A stretch of 64,000 nt of DNA from Flavobacterium luteum (GTDB taxonomy: Bacteria; Bacteroidota; Bacteroidia; Flavobacteriales; Flavobacteriaceae): positions 310,001-374,000 of the forward strand of contig NZ_WAEM01000002.1 in NCBI RefSeq assembly GCF_008806775.1, written 5' to 3'. The notes beneath the pieces are model-generated. The model did no database searches and was not told the DNA's origin. It saw nothing but the letters and a program-made list of their open reading frames with translations. Made by a program: the position numbers and the translations under genes. Below, piece by piece: positions 34,546-44,717 of the stretch (position 1 is its first letter; each line of letters begins with the position of its first letter).

Positions 34546-36354
34546 TTAATGATGCAATTGTTCTTCCCCTTCTTTCATTGGAACGTTTTGAGGAACAAAA
34601 TCATCTTCATGTCCTGGCTTGCTATAATCATAAGGCCATCTGTGTACATGTGGAATCTCTCCGGGCCAATTCCCATGAATGTGTTCTATTGGCGCAGTCC
34701 ATTCTAGAGTATTTGATTTCCATGGATTTTGAACTGTTTTCTTTCCGTAAAAAATACTACTGAAGAAATTATAAATAAAAACCAACTGAAAAGCACCTCC
34801 TACTAAAGCAAACATTGTAATTAACACATTTACATTTTGTAAATCATCAAACAATGGGAAGTTAGTATTGGTATAATAACGTCTTGGCAAACCTGCCAAA
34901 CCTATAAAATGCATTGGAAAAAACACCCCATAAGCACATATTGCTGTCACCCAAAAGTGAATGTATCCAAGGTTTTTATTCAACATTCTTTTGAACATTT
35001 TTGGATACCAATGGTAAATACCAGCAAACATTCCGTAAAGAGCAGAAATACCCATTACTAAGTGAAAATGCGCTACAACAAAATAAGTATCATGAACATT
35101 AATATCCAATGTGCTGTCTCCAAGTATAATACCTGTTAAACCTCCTGTGATAAAAGTTGAAACTAATCCAATGGAGAACAACATAGCAGGGTTTAATTGT
35201 AAGTTCCCTTTCCAAAGTGTTGTAATATAATTAAACGCTTTTACAGCAGATGGAATAGCTATAAGTAAAGTAGTAAATGTGAATACAGATCCTAAAAAAG
35301 GATTCATACCTGAGATAAACATGTGGTGACCCCAAACTATGGTAGATAAAAATGCAATGGCAAGAATCGACATAATCATTGCTCTGTAGCCAAAAATTGG
35401 TTTCCGAGAATTTGTCGCTATAACTTCGGAAGTAATTCCTAATGCAGGAAGTAAAATGATATACACTTCTGGATGTCCAAGAAACCAAAATAAGTGTTCA
35501 AACAATACGGGTGAACCACCTTGATAATGCAAAACTTCACCTGCTATGTAAATATCTGAAAGGAAGAATGAAGTTCCGAAACTTCTATCCATAATCAACA
35601 ACAAAGCTGCTGAAAGAAGAACTGGAAAAGAGATAACTCCAATGATTGCTGTAACAAAGAAAGCCCAAATTGTAAGTGGCAATCTAGTCATTGACATTCC
35701 CTTAGTTCTTAAATTGATAACTGTTACAATATAATTTAAAGAACCCATTAATGAAGAGGCAATAAATACTGCCATAGAAACCAACCATAACGTCATTCCC
35801 ATTCCAGAACCTGGAATTGCTTGTTCTAAAGCGCTTAAAGGAGGATATATTGTCCAACCGGCAGATGCGGGCCCTGACTCAACAAACAAAGAGGAAACCA
35901 TGATTATACTAGAAGTAAAAAACAACCAATAAGACACCATATTTAAAAAACCGGATGCCATATCACGTGCACCAATTTGAAGAGGAATTAATAAATTACT
36001 AAACGTTCCGCTCAAGGCGGCAGTAAGCACAAAGAAAACCATAATAGTTCCGTGTATGGTTACTAGGGCTAAATATCGATCATTTGCCATTACGCCGTTT
36101 GGAGCATAAGAATCACCAAGTACAATACTAAATATTTTAAAAGATTGTTCTGGCCAAGCCAATTGCAATCTGAAAAGTAATGAAATTGCAACACCAATAA
36201 TTCCCATTAAGATACCTGTAATAAGATATTGTTTGGCAATCATTTTATGATCTATACTAAAGATGTATTTAGTAATAAATGTGTCTTTGTGATGGTGTTC
36301 GTGATCGTGATCATGCGCATGGTCGTTTGAGTGATCTATTGCTGATGCTGACAT
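34546..36354 (-). CDS. ctaD: Cytochrome c oxidase subunit I
   Basis: Catalytic heme-copper subunit that reduces O2 to water and pumps protons, 602 residues, 12 core helices. Key residues seen: HGTIMVFFVLTAAL (low-spin heme His), WFLGHPEVYIILLPALG (CuB His and the cross-linked Tyr), WGHHMFISGMNPF (CuB His pair) and HDTYFVVAHFHLVMGISALYG (heme a3 and heme a His). The HPEVY motif with the K-channel pattern indicates an A-type oxidase. The N-terminus (NDHAHDHDHEHHHKD) and C-terminus (PMKEGEEQLHH) are unusually His-rich. It is the last gene of the act-cox operon, 29 bases after cox2. Confidence 0.97.
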   Translation of the reverse strand: MSASAIDHSNDHAHDHDHEHHHKDTFITKYIFSIDHKMIAKQYLITGILMGIIGVAISLLFRLQLAWPEQSFKIFSIVLGDSYAPNGVMANDRYLALVTIHGTIMVFFVLTAALSGTFSNLLIPLQIGARDMASGFLNMVSYWLFFTSSIIMVSSLFVESGPASAGWTIYPPLSALEQAIPGSGMGMTLWLVSMAVFIASSLMGSLNYIVTVINLRTKGMSMTRLPLTIWAFFVTAIIGVISFPVLLSAALLLIMDRSFGTSFFLSDIYIAGEVLHYQGGSPVLFEHLFWFLGHPEVYIILLPALGITSEVIATNSRKPIFGYRAMIMSILAIAFLSTIVWGHHMFISGMNPFLGSVFTFTTLLIAIPSAVKAFNYITTLWKGNLQLNPAMLFSIGLVSTFITGGLTGIILGDSTLDINVHDTYFVVAHFHLVMGISALYGMFAGIYHWYPKMFKRMLNKNLGYIHFWVTAICAYGVFFPMHFIGLAGLPRRYYTNTNFPLFDDLQNVNVLITMFALVGGAFQLVFIYNFFSSIFYGKKTVQNPWKSNTLEWTAPIEHIHGNWPGEIPHVHRWPYDYSKPGHEDDFVPQNVPMKEGEEQLHH

Positions 36355-36383
36355 AAAATATTTATTTTTTAAATTTAAAAGTA

Positions 36384-37541
36384 TTATTTAGTTGTAACTT
36401 GTGCAACTATTTTTGAATCTTTAACCATTGTTGAATCATTACCAATTGGTTTAGAGTCATCGGCTGGTTTTACAGTTGCAGTCTTGACTTCTTGAGCAAC
36501 AGTTGGCTTGTCTGAAAGCCATTTTTTGTAATCTTCTGGAGTATCAACAATTATTTTCATTTGCATATTATAATGAGAAGCTCCGCAAATTTTATTACAC
36601 AAGAGCAAATAATCAAAAGTATAAGGGTCTAACGCTGTTTCGCCATTAGCAACCAATTCAATGCTTTTCTCTGCTCTAATCTTATTGATATTAGCAACCT
36701 TTTCTACCATAAAAGGCATATCTCTATACTCATCTGAAGTATATATAGGTGTATAAGCAAATTCAGTTACCATTCCTGGAACAACATTCATTTGAGCTCT
36801 AAAATGAGGCATATAAGCTGAATGCAATACATCCTGAGAACGCATTTTAAAATGAATTTTCTTTCCTTTGGGGATATGTAACTCTGTAACTACAATATCA
36901 TCTTGTGCATTAGGATCTGACAAATCAACGCCTACCGCATTTACACCTTCAATGTAACGAACATTTGCTTTCCCTAAAACATTATCAGTTCCAGAATATC
37001 TAGCTTTCCAATTGAATTGTTGTGCATATAATTCAATTTCAATCGTTTCTTCATCTTTATCAATAAACATAATGTCGTTCCATGCATACAATCCGTAAAG
37101 AATTAATACTGCTAATACAACAGCTGGAATAGCACTCCAAATAATTTCTAGTTTATTGCTATCAGAGAAATACAAAGCTTTTTGTTCTTTTTTACCTCTA
37201 TATTTAAAAGCAAAATAATGTAATAAAATTTGTGTAAGACCTTGAACAAAGAATATTACAAGCCAAGTAACGTTCATTAAACTATCTAGTTCTGGACCGT
37301 GAGCTGAAGCAGGTGTATGCAGCACTAAAGGACCCCACTTTAATAAACCATATATGGTAAAAATATAAATGAAAGCCAAAAAACCAAACATTAAATATCC
37401 TTGAATATCGTTGTCTTTATCATTTGCAACTTGAGTATCGTCATTTACAACACCCACTTGAGTTAAATCGAATATTTTAGTTAATTGCCATAATGCAATA
37501 GCTAATAAACCTAAAACTATAATTACCAACAAACTTGTCAT
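36384..37541 (-). CDS. coxB: Cytochrome c oxidase subunit II
   Basis: CuA-bearing subunit that receives electrons from the cytochrome partner. In its 385 residues are N-terminal membrane helices (residues about 2-15, 50-68, 90-112, 138-155; more than the usual two). The cupredoxin domain shows FNWKARYSG, VTELHIPKGKKIHFKMRSQDVLHSAYMPHFRAQMNVVPG (split across strands) and the CuA site LCNKICGASHYNM with both Cys, the His and the Met. No CxxCH is present, so there is no fused cytochrome c. The C-terminal tail after residue 350 is a polar low-complexity extension. Next in the act operon, between actF and cox1. Confidence 0.95.
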   Translation of the reverse strand: MTSLLVIIVLGLLAIALWQLTKIFDLTQVGVVNDDTQVANDKDNDIQGYLMFGFLAFIYIFTIYGLLKWGPLVLHTPASAHGPELDSLMNVTWLVIFFVQGLTQILLHYFAFKYRGKKEQKALYFSDSNKLEIIWSAIPAVVLAVLILYGLYAWNDIMFIDKDEETIEIELYAQQFNWKARYSGTDNVLGKANVRYIEGVNAVGVDLSDPNAQDDIVVTELHIPKGKKIHFKMRSQDVLHSAYMPHFRAQMNVVPGMVTEFAYTPIYTSDEYRDMPFMVEKVANINKIRAEKSIELVANGETALDPYTFDYLLLCNKICGASHYNMQMKIIVDTPEDYKKWLSDKPTVAQEVKTATVKPADDSKPIGNDSTMVKDSKIVAQVTTK

Positions 37542-37560
37542 CTGTTTACTTCTTTAAATA

Positions 37561-39045
37561 TTAATAATGAAAATGTTTACTTTCTTCAATGTAAGGATTT
37601 CTCTTTGGTAATAACGGCACTTTTGTTAAAGCGGAGAAAACAACATATATAAATAACCCAAGGAAGAAAAGTACTGAACTGATTTCAGACACCCCAATAA
37701 ACCATTGATCCCCAACCGAAGAAGGCATAATCATGTTAAAGAAATCAATATAATGTCCTAATAAAATTACTGTCCCAGCCATAACTAATACCCAAGTAAT
37801 TCTTTTGAAATCAGTATTAATTAAAATTAGAATTGGAAATACAAAATTCATAACTACTGCACCAAAAAATGGAAGGTTGTACATCTCAATTCTAGTTACA
37901 AAATAAGTTACTTCTTCAGGTATGTTTGCGTACCAAATTAGCATAAACTGTGAGAACCATAAGTAGGTCCAAAAAACACTAATACCGAACATGAATTTTG
38001 CAATATCATGGATGTGACTTGTATTTACATTTTCTAAATACCCTTTAGATTTCAAGTATAAAGTAACCATACATATAGTAGTAATACCACTTACAAAGAA
38101 ACTAGCAAATACATACCATCCGAAAAGTGTACTGAACCAATGTGGGTCTATTGACATAATCCAATCCCAAGACATTATAGATTCCGTAACAATAAAGAAA
38201 ACAAGAAACATAGCTGAAATGTTGAAATTCTTTTTGTAAAAACTATTATCATTGGATTCGTCTTGAGCCAAACAATTTTTTCTTGAAAAATAACGATAAA
38301 GATTCCAACCAATCAAGAAAATTGCAGCTCTAATTATCCAAAAAGGAAAGTTTAAATATCCTGCTTTATTTTGAATAATTTTGTCGTGTGCCACCATTTC
38401 AGGATCTAACCATATAAAAAGGTGGTTCAAATGCAATCCACATAAAATTAAGAAAACGAAGAAAATAACAGAACCTACTGGCAAGTAAGCTGTAATTCCT
38501 TGCATCACTCTAAACAATACTGGTGACCATCCCGCTTGAGCAACTTGTTGTATAGCATAAAATGCCAAAACTCCTAATGACACTAACATAAAAAAGATGC
38601 AAGCTACATAAAAAGCAGCCCAAGGCTTATTCTGTAATTGATGTAAAACGTGTTCTAAATGCTCTTCATGTTCTTTTTGCGCTTCCTCGGCAGAAACAAC
38701 TTTCAATTCTTTATGAGCAGTTTTCGAAACTGTTTCAACAACTGCTTCTTCATGAACTTTAGTTGAATCTGTTTTTGTAGAATCTAAAGCAACTTTGGTT
38801 TCAACAACTGCTTTTGACTCCGCCTCTTCTATTGACTCATGTGAAGTCTCATGAGTATTTTCTCCATGAGCAATCGATTCAGAATTAGATGCTGAATGAT
38901 GCTCGCCATGAGAATCTGCAGCAAGAATTTTTTCAACTTCTTCAATATTTTTTGGTGCAGTTAAAAAACCATATCCTATACCAAGAATCCCTAATATCAT
39001 TAGGATGAAGGAGAATGTTTTTAATTTACTTGAAAATGTGTACAT
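37561..39045 (-). CDS. actF: Alternative complex III subunit ActF (quinol:cytochrome c oxidoreductase)
   Basis: A 494-residue polytopic membrane protein, the ActF subunit of alternative complex III, which oxidises menaquinol in place of the bc1 complex. The first helix (residues about 8-27) is followed by a long charged His/Glu/Thr-rich stretch from residue 40 to 135 (for example HGEHHSASN, HGENTHETSHES, EHEEHLEHVLHQL). About ten helices then carry the conserved quinone-associated region (SIDPHWFSTLFGWYVFASFF split, LMIWYANIPEEVTYF). ActC and ActF are NrfD-like paralogues. The stop lies 19 bases before the cox2 start. The low-complexity segment is the odd part. Confidence 0.93.
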   Translation of the reverse strand: MYTFSSKLKTFSFILMILGILGIGYGFLTAPKNIEEVEKILAADSHGEHHSASNSESIAHGENTHETSHESIEEAESKAVVETKVALDSTKTDSTKVHEEAVVETVSKTAHKELKVVSAEEAQKEHEEHLEHVLHQLQNKPWAAFYVACIFFMLVSLGVLAFYAIQQVAQAGWSPVLFRVMQGITAYLPVGSVIFFVFLILCGLHLNHLFIWLDPEMVAHDKIIQNKAGYLNFPFWIIRAAIFLIGWNLYRYFSRKNCLAQDESNDNSFYKKNFNISAMFLVFFIVTESIMSWDWIMSIDPHWFSTLFGWYVFASFFVSGITTICMVTLYLKSKGYLENVNTSHIHDIAKFMFGISVFWTYLWFSQFMLIWYANIPEEVTYFVTRIEMYNLPFFGAVVMNFVFPILILINTDFKRITWVLVMAGTVILLGHYIDFFNMIMPSSVGDQWFIGVSEISSVLFFLGLFIYVVFSALTKVPLLPKRNPYIEESKHFHY

Positions 39046-39073
39046 ATCTATTAAGATCAGTTTGTTCTACAAT

Positions 39074-39619
39074 TTATAATTCGCTTTTAAGTTTCATTAC
39101 ATAAGCTGAAACTAACCAACGTTCGTGAGCATTCATTTGATTGGCATAAGAACCCATAGAATTTAATCCAAATTGTTGCACATGGAAAACACTACCAGTG
39201 GTAATAACACGATCTTTATAATTAGGTACTCCTAGATATTTTCCCTGAGTAACTAATTTACCTTTACCGTCTCCAGCATTTCCGTGACATATTGCACAAT
39301 AAATTTCATAAAGCCCTTTTGCTTTTTCTAAATCGACCGATGTAGAATCTAAAGGAGATTTCAAATTAAGTTTTGCTAGTTCGTATCCTTCAGTTGTATT
39401 TGGATAATCATAAACTTCAAAGCCTCTGTTAATAGTTCCTGCAGGTAGAAGTTGGCCTTCTTTACCATTTTTAAATGCATTTGATTCAGAATAGGTTTCG
39501 TAACCTACTGATTCATACATATTAGGCATGTATTGATAATTTGGTTTCAAATTGTCTTTACAAGATGAAACTAAAGTAGAGATACAAACTAAAAGTGCTA
39601 TTTTATATAAACTTTTCAT
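39074..39619 (-). CDS. actE: Alternative complex III subunit ActE (monoheme cytochrome c lipoprotein)
   Basis: A 181-residue lipoprotein with one c-type heme. ATG at 39619 was chosen over a TTG at 39640 that overlaps the actD stop. The signal ends in a lipobox (LVSSC, Cys about 19). The heme motif CAICHG lies at about residue 115, followed by GNAGDGKGK, and a distal Met is likely in GLNSMGSYANQM. Members carry electrons out of the Act complex. It lies 7 bases after actD and 28 bases before actF. Confidence 0.93.
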   Translation of the reverse strand: MKSLYKIALLVCISTLVSSCKDNLKPNYQYMPNMYESVGYETYSESNAFKNGKEGQLLPAGTINRGFEVYDYPNTTEGYELAKLNLKSPLDSTSVDLEKAKGLYEIYCAICHGNAGDGKGKLVTQGKYLGVPNYKDRVITTGSVFHVQQFGLNSMGSYANQMNAHERWLVSAYVMKLKSEL

Positions 39620-39626
39620 ATAACTA

Positions 39627-40151
39627 TTAATGCTTTTCAATTACTTTTACTTCTACTGCGCCAGTTTCTTCAAAAAAAGAAACTAATTCTTTTTCGTTAT
39701 TGTTTACTGCAACTTCCATTAAAAAATGGTCGTCAGTTGTTCTTACATCAGGGTTTTCTGCAACTTTGAACGGCCATAATTTACTTCTCATATAAAAAGT
39801 AATCACCATCAAGTGAGCAGCAAAAAAAACGGTTTCTTCAAACATAATTGGCACGAAAGCTGGCATATTATCAATATAACTAAAACTTGGTTTCCCACCA
39901 ATATCCTGAGGCCAGTCTTGAATCATTATATAATTCATCATCCAAGTTCCAAAAGACAAACCACACAAACCATATATAAAAGCACAAATGGCTAATCGAG
40001 TTGGTGCAATTCCCATAGCTTTATCCAAACCGTGTACTGGGAATGGAGTAAAAACTTCTTCAATATGATGATGAGCTGCACGGGTTTTCTTAACAGCATC
40101 CATCAATATATCATCGTCATTATAAATGGCGTAAATAACTTTATTACTCAT
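39627..40151 (-). CDS. actD: Alternative complex III subunit ActD (DUF3341)
   Basis: A 174-residue membrane subunit. The cytoplasmic N-terminal part (KVIYAIYNDDDILMDAVKKTRAAH) is followed by HHIEEVFTPFPVHGLDKAMGI, a DUF3341 signature. Two helices lie around residues 60-80 and 95-118 (LAICAFIYGLCGLSFGTWMM and the FFAAHLMVITFYMRSKL region). The tail FLMEVAVNNNEKELVSFFEETGAVEVKVI has the alpha-beta pattern typical of ActD ends. It begins 8 bases inside actC's end, so translation is coupled. Known as an accessory subunit of the complex with no cofactor. Confidence 0.92.
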   Translation of the reverse strand: MSNKVIYAIYNDDDILMDAVKKTRAAHHHIEEVFTPFPVHGLDKAMGIAPTRLAICAFIYGLCGLSFGTWMMNYIMIQDWPQDIGGKPSFSYIDNMPAFVPIMFEETVFFAAHLMVITFYMRSKLWPFKVAENPDVRTTDDHFLMEVAVNNNEKELVSFFEETGAVEVKVIEKH

Positions 40152-41547
40152 GATGTGAATGTTTATTTGCTTCTCTTGATTTTATAAAATTATCTCCTGT
40201 TGCTTTTAAAATTGTTTTTACTTCCGCTTGGGCAATAACTGGGAATGTTCTAGCATACAATAAAAATAAAACAAAGAAGAATCCAATTGTTCCGATAAAA
40301 ATTCCAATATCTACAAATGTTGGGGAAAACATAGTCCATGACGATGGAAGATAATCTCTGTGTAATGAGGTAACAATAATTACAAAACGCTCAAACCACA
40401 TTCCAATGTTTACAACTATAGAAATTATAAAGGAGAACATAATACTGGTTCTTAATTTTTTAAACCACATAAATTGTGGAGAAAATACGTTGCACGTCAT
40501 CATTGACCAGTATGCCCACCAATAAGGACCTGTAGCTCTATTTAAGAAAGCATATTGTTCGTACTCAACTCCAGAATACCATGCAATAAACAATTCGGTA
40601 ATATAAGCAACCCCTACAATAGATCCGGTAATCATGATAATAATATTCATCAATTCGATATGTTGGATAGTAATGTATGCTTCTAGATTAGATACTTTTC
40701 TCATAATGATAAGCAATGTGTTAACCATTGCAAAACCAGAGAATACAGCACCAGCAACAAAATAGGGTGGAAATATAGTCGTATGCCATCCAGGAATTAC
40801 TGAAGTAGCAAAATCCATCGATACAATAGTATGCACAGACAATACTAAAGGTGTAGCTAAACCTGCTAGAACTAGTGAAACTTCTTCAAAACGTTGCCAA
40901 TCTTTAGCCCTTCCGCTCCAACCAAAACTCAATATACTATAGATTCTTTTTTGGAAAGGGTTTACAGCTCTATCACGAATCATAGCAAAATCAGGCAATA
41001 AACCAGTCCACCAGAAAACTAATGATACCGAAAGATACGTTGATATTGCAAATACATCCCAAAGCAAAGGAGAATTAAAATTCACCCACAGAGACCCAAA
41101 TTGATTCGGGATTGGTAATACCCAATAGGCTAACCATGGACGACCCATGTGGATAATCGGAAACAAACCTGCTTGAATTACCGAGAAGATAGTCATTGCC
41201 TCCGCTGAACGGTTAATTGCCATTCTCCATCTTTGACGAAATAATAAAAGTACTGCAGAGATAAGTGTTCCAGCGTGACCAATACCAACCCACCAAACGA
41301 AATTAGTGATATCCCATGCCCAACCAACAGTTTTGTTTAATCCCCAAGTTCCGATACCTGTAGATATGGTATAAATGATACAACCCATTCCCCAAAGGAA
41401 AGCAGCCAAAGCAATAGAAAATACAATCCACCACTGCTTATTTGCTTTACCTTCAACAGGAGCAGCAACGTCTACTGTTACATCGTGATATGTTTTATCA
41501 CCTATAACTAAAGGTTTTCTAATACTTGAATCGTATATATGAGACAT
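40144..41547 (-). CDS. actC: Alternative complex III subunit ActC (NrfD-like quinol-binding protein)
   Basis: A 467-residue integral membrane subunit of the NrfD family, about ten helices. NrfD landmarks: WGLNKTVGWAWDITNFVWWVGIGHAGTL near the N-terminal third, RWRMAINRSAEAMTIF, RPWLAYWVLPIPNQF and HTIVSMDFATSVIPGWHTTIFPPYFVAGA (read across segments). This subunit supplies the quinol-binding site together with ActB. The C-terminus carries a short HSHH stretch. It begins 28 bases after actB and its stop overlaps actD, as expected within one operon. Confidence 0.95.
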   Translation of the reverse strand: MSHIYDSSIRKPLVIGDKTYHDVTVDVAAPVEGKANKQWWIVFSIALAAFLWGMGCIIYTISTGIGTWGLNKTVGWAWDITNFVWWVGIGHAGTLISAVLLLFRQRWRMAINRSAEAMTIFSVIQAGLFPIIHMGRPWLAYWVLPIPNQFGSLWVNFNSPLLWDVFAISTYLSVSLVFWWTGLLPDFAMIRDRAVNPFQKRIYSILSFGWSGRAKDWQRFEEVSLVLAGLATPLVLSVHTIVSMDFATSVIPGWHTTIFPPYFVAGAVFSGFAMVNTLLIIMRKVSNLEAYITIQHIELMNIIIMITGSIVGVAYITELFIAWYSGVEYEQYAFLNRATGPYWWAYWSMMTCNVFSPQFMWFKKLRTSIMFSFIISIVVNIGMWFERFVIIVTSLHRDYLPSSWTMFSPTFVDIGIFIGTIGFFFVLFLLYARTFPVIAQAEVKTILKATGDNFIKSREANKHSHHE

Positions 41548-41575
41548 AATCCTTTAAATTGATTTTTAATTTTTA

Positions 41576-44500
41576 TTACGTGTTTCTAACTTTAACATGG
41601 TAGAACACATTTGGTTTTGTACCAACATGCTCTAATAAATGATACATTCTATCATCTTCAACTAAATCAGCCACTTTACTTGCTGCATCATTAACATCTC
41701 CAAAAATCATGGCTCCAGAAGAACAAGCATTTGAACAGGCAGTTTGGAATTCACTATCTTTTACAGTTCTTCCTTCATTTTTTGCGGTTAATATAGTAGC
41801 TTGTGTCATTTGAATACACATAGAGCATTTTTCCATAACTCCACGTGAACGTACATTTACATCAGGATTTAAAACCATACGCCCTAAATCATCATTCATG
41901 TGGTAATCGAACTCACTATTTTTGTTGTATAAAAACCAGTTGAAACGACGTACTTTATATGGACAGTTATTGGCACAGTATCTAGTTCCTACACATCTGT
42001 TATATGCCATGTGGTTTTGACCTTGACGACTGTGAGATGTAGCTGCTACTGGACAAACTGTTTCACAAGGTGCATGATTACAATGTTGACACATTACTGG
42101 CTGAAAGGCGACTTGAGGATTGTCTCCGGGTTGTTCCATTTGACCAAAACCTCCTAATGAACCTTTATCGCCAAACAAACCATTGAAACCTTCTTTCTTT
42201 TCGTCATCTTTTGCAAAAGTTTCTTCAGAAGAATAATATCTGTCGATACGCAACCAATGCATGTCACGACTTCTTCTAACCTCTTCTTTACCAACAACGG
42301 GAACATTATTTTCTGCATGACAAGCAATAACACAAGCTCCGCATCCTGTACATGCATTTAAATCTATTGAAAGATTGAAATGATGCCCAACTGAACGGTC
42401 AAAAGATGTCCATAAATCTACAGATGTAGCATCAACTTCTTTATGATCTAAGGAAACTTTAGGAACTTCATTCCACTCTTTTGCATCTTTAGAATTAAAA
42501 ATTTCTAAAGTAGTTTCTTTTATAATGTCTCCTCTACCCATTAAGGTTTTTTGAGATTGAACACAAGCAAACTCGTGTTCTCCATCTGCCTTCTTAATAG
42601 AAACCGTCTGAACATCATTAAAGTTATTATATAATGAATAGGCATTTACTCCTACTTGCATTTCTTCTTTTAAGGAAGCTTTTTTTCCGTATCCGAAAGC
42701 TAATCCTAAAGTACCCACTGCTTGACCCGGCTGAATAATTACAGGAACATTCTCTAAATTAGTTCCGTTTACAGTTAGAGTTGCGTAACTTCCGTTTAAA
42801 CCTCCATCGGCAACATTATGATTTTCTAGTTTAAATTTCTCTGCATCAGCTCTAGAAACCGTAACGTAATTATCCCAAGAAACTCTTGTGATTGGATCTG
42901 GAAACTCTTGAAGCCAAGGGTTGTTTGCCTGCTGACCGTCACCTAAACCTGTTTTAGTATATAATAAAAGTTCAAGACCTGATTCTTTTTTAGTATTTGC
43001 TAATACACTTGCTGCAGCACCATAATTAACCGAAGTTGGAGTTGCTGCTGATGATGCTCCTACATAGATTCCATCGTGTAAAACTTTATTCCAAGATGCG
43101 CCAGAAATTAATGCAGATGAATTCGCTTTTAAATAATCATAAAAGGTTCCAGCCGCTCCGTTTAACGAAAGTAAAACGTCCTGAAACTGTTTGGTATCAA
43201 ATAAAGGACGAATTGTTGGTTGAGTTAATCCGTAAGTTCCTTTAGTAATTGTTACATCATTCCAAGATTCTAAATAATGAGGAGTTGCTGCAGCAATTGT
43301 TGTAATTGATGCCGTCTCGTCTTCTTTTAAAGAAAAAGAAACTGATAACGATACTTTTTTCAAAGCTGCAGTAAATGCAGCACTATTTGGCAAAGTATAT
43401 GCTGGATTAACACCACTCATAATTAAGGTGTGTACATTCCCAGCTTTTAGATCAGCTAATAACTGGTTTACTTTTTCGTTTGACCCTTTTCTAATTTGTC
43501 GTGTTCCTACAGTAGAAAATGCTTCACTGGATAAGGCTTGATTAATAGCTAAAACTAATAATTGTGCGTTTTTATCTTGAATTCCAGAAACTAAAACTCC
43601 TTTACTACCAGCTGCCTTTAGTTGTTTTGCTGCTTTAATAACTTCGTCTTCATTTTCAATTTTTGATGTAGCTATAGCTCCGTTAGTTATTACATTATAA
43701 ATTTTAACTAAAGCTTGCTTTTGGTTGGCAACACTCATCGGTACTCGCTTATCTGCTGCAGCACCAGTTAATGTCATATTAGATTCTAACTGAAAATGAC
43801 GTGACATTTTTCCGTTTTGAGGAATTCTTCCTTTTGCATAACCTGAGTCATAACTTCCTCCTTGCCAATCTCCAAGGAAATCAGCTCCAACAGACACAAT
43901 TAAAGAGGCTTTTGAAAAATCATAATCAACTAAAGCTCTCTCTCCGTAAGCTGTTTCAAATGCATCTAAAGCTTCAGAAGAAGAAACCGCATCATATATA
44001 ACATGTTTTGCTGTAGGATTCTTTGCAATAAATTCTGCAACTAATTTTTCAGTAGACGGACTTGCTAAAGTATTAGTAAGTAAAACAATTTGTTTTCCTT
44101 TAGTCTTAGCTTCTGCAACACTAGCTTTTATTTTAGCATCAACCTCTGCCCATGAAGCCGATTTTCCAGCAATTTTAGGTTGCTTTAAACGCATGCTATC
44201 ATATAAAGACAAAATAGAGGCATGAATTCTAGCATTAGCAGCAAATTTCGCACCTTCTATTTTATTGTTATCAATTTTAATAGGACGACCTTCACGTGTT
44301 TTTACTAAAATATTCGCAAAATCAAATCCATCAAAAACAGATGTTGCATAATAATCAGCAATACCAGGGATTATTTGCTCTGGTTGAACTACATAAGGTA
44401 TCGATTTGTGAACTGGACCTTCGCAAGCTGCTAAAGAAGCTGCTGCTGTACTGAATCCGACGTACTTTAAGAAATCACGACGAGTAGTTGAAGATGATGA

Positions 44501-44635
44501 TAAAGAAGATTTATCTCCTAAAAATTCATCTGTTGGAATTTCTTCAACAAATTCGTTATTTCTAAGTGCCTCAACAATAGAACTATTTTCGTTTAGTTCT
44601 TCAACACTTTTCCAGTATTTTTTGTTTGATGACAT
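41576..44635 (-). CDS. actB: Alternative complex III subunit ActB (molybdopterin-oxidoreductase-like, Fe-S)
   Basis: A 1019-residue periplasm-facing subunit. The first part has a Tat-type leader with a lipobox (TTRRDFLKYVGF, then SLAAC), followed by a domain resembling molybdopterin oxidoreductases but without cofactor in this family. The C-terminal 280 residues hold the iron-sulfur domain: CTGCGACVIACHAENNVP, CQHCNHAPCETVCPVAATS, CVGTRYCANNCPYKVRR and CSMCIQMTQ, with QTACSNACSSGAM. The four Cys groups would bind three [4Fe-4S] and one [3Fe-4S] clusters, as known for ActB. It follows actA by 82 bases and precedes actC. The protein appears complete with intact Cys sets. Confidence 0.95.
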   Translation of the reverse strand: MSSNKKYWKSVEELNENSSIVEALRNNEFVEEIPTDEFLGDKSSLSSSSTTRRDFLKYVGFSTAAASLAACEGPVHKSIPYVVQPEQIIPGIADYYATSVFDGFDFANILVKTREGRPIKIDNNKIEGAKFAANARIHASILSLYDSMRLKQPKIAGKSASWAEVDAKIKASVAEAKTKGKQIVLLTNTLASPSTEKLVAEFIAKNPTAKHVIYDAVSSSEALDAFETAYGERALVDYDFSKASLIVSVGADFLGDWQGGSYDSGYAKGRIPQNGKMSRHFQLESNMTLTGAAADKRVPMSVANQKQALVKIYNVITNGAIATSKIENEDEVIKAAKQLKAAGSKGVLVSGIQDKNAQLLVLAINQALSSEAFSTVGTRQIRKGSNEKVNQLLADLKAGNVHTLIMSGVNPAYTLPNSAAFTAALKKVSLSVSFSLKEDETASITTIAAATPHYLESWNDVTITKGTYGLTQPTIRPLFDTKQFQDVLLSLNGAAGTFYDYLKANSSALISGASWNKVLHDGIYVGASSAATPTSVNYGAAASVLANTKKESGLELLLYTKTGLGDGQQANNPWLQEFPDPITRVSWDNYVTVSRADAEKFKLENHNVADGGLNGSYATLTVNGTNLENVPVIIQPGQAVGTLGLAFGYGKKASLKEEMQVGVNAYSLYNNFNDVQTVSIKKADGEHEFACVQSQKTLMGRGDIIKETTLEIFNSKDAKEWNEVPKVSLDHKEVDATSVDLWTSFDRSVGHHFNLSIDLNACTGCGACVIACHAENNVPVVGKEEVRRSRDMHWLRIDRYYSSEETFAKDDEKKEGFNGLFGDKGSLGGFGQMEQPGDNPQVAFQPVMCQHCNHAPCETVCPVAATSHSRQGQNHMAYNRCVGTRYCANNCPYKVRRFNWFLYNKNSEFDYHMNDDLGRMVLNPDVNVRSRGVMEKCSMCIQMTQATILTAKNEGRTVKDSEFQTACSNACSSGAMIFGDVNDAASKVADLVEDDRMYHLLEHVGTKPNVFYHVKVRNT

Positions 44636-44717
44636 ATTTCTTTTAATATTTATTCGTTTATTCTTTTCTTTGGTTAATCGGGCATTGTATTTAGGTTAAC
44701 AACCTTATCCTAAATAT

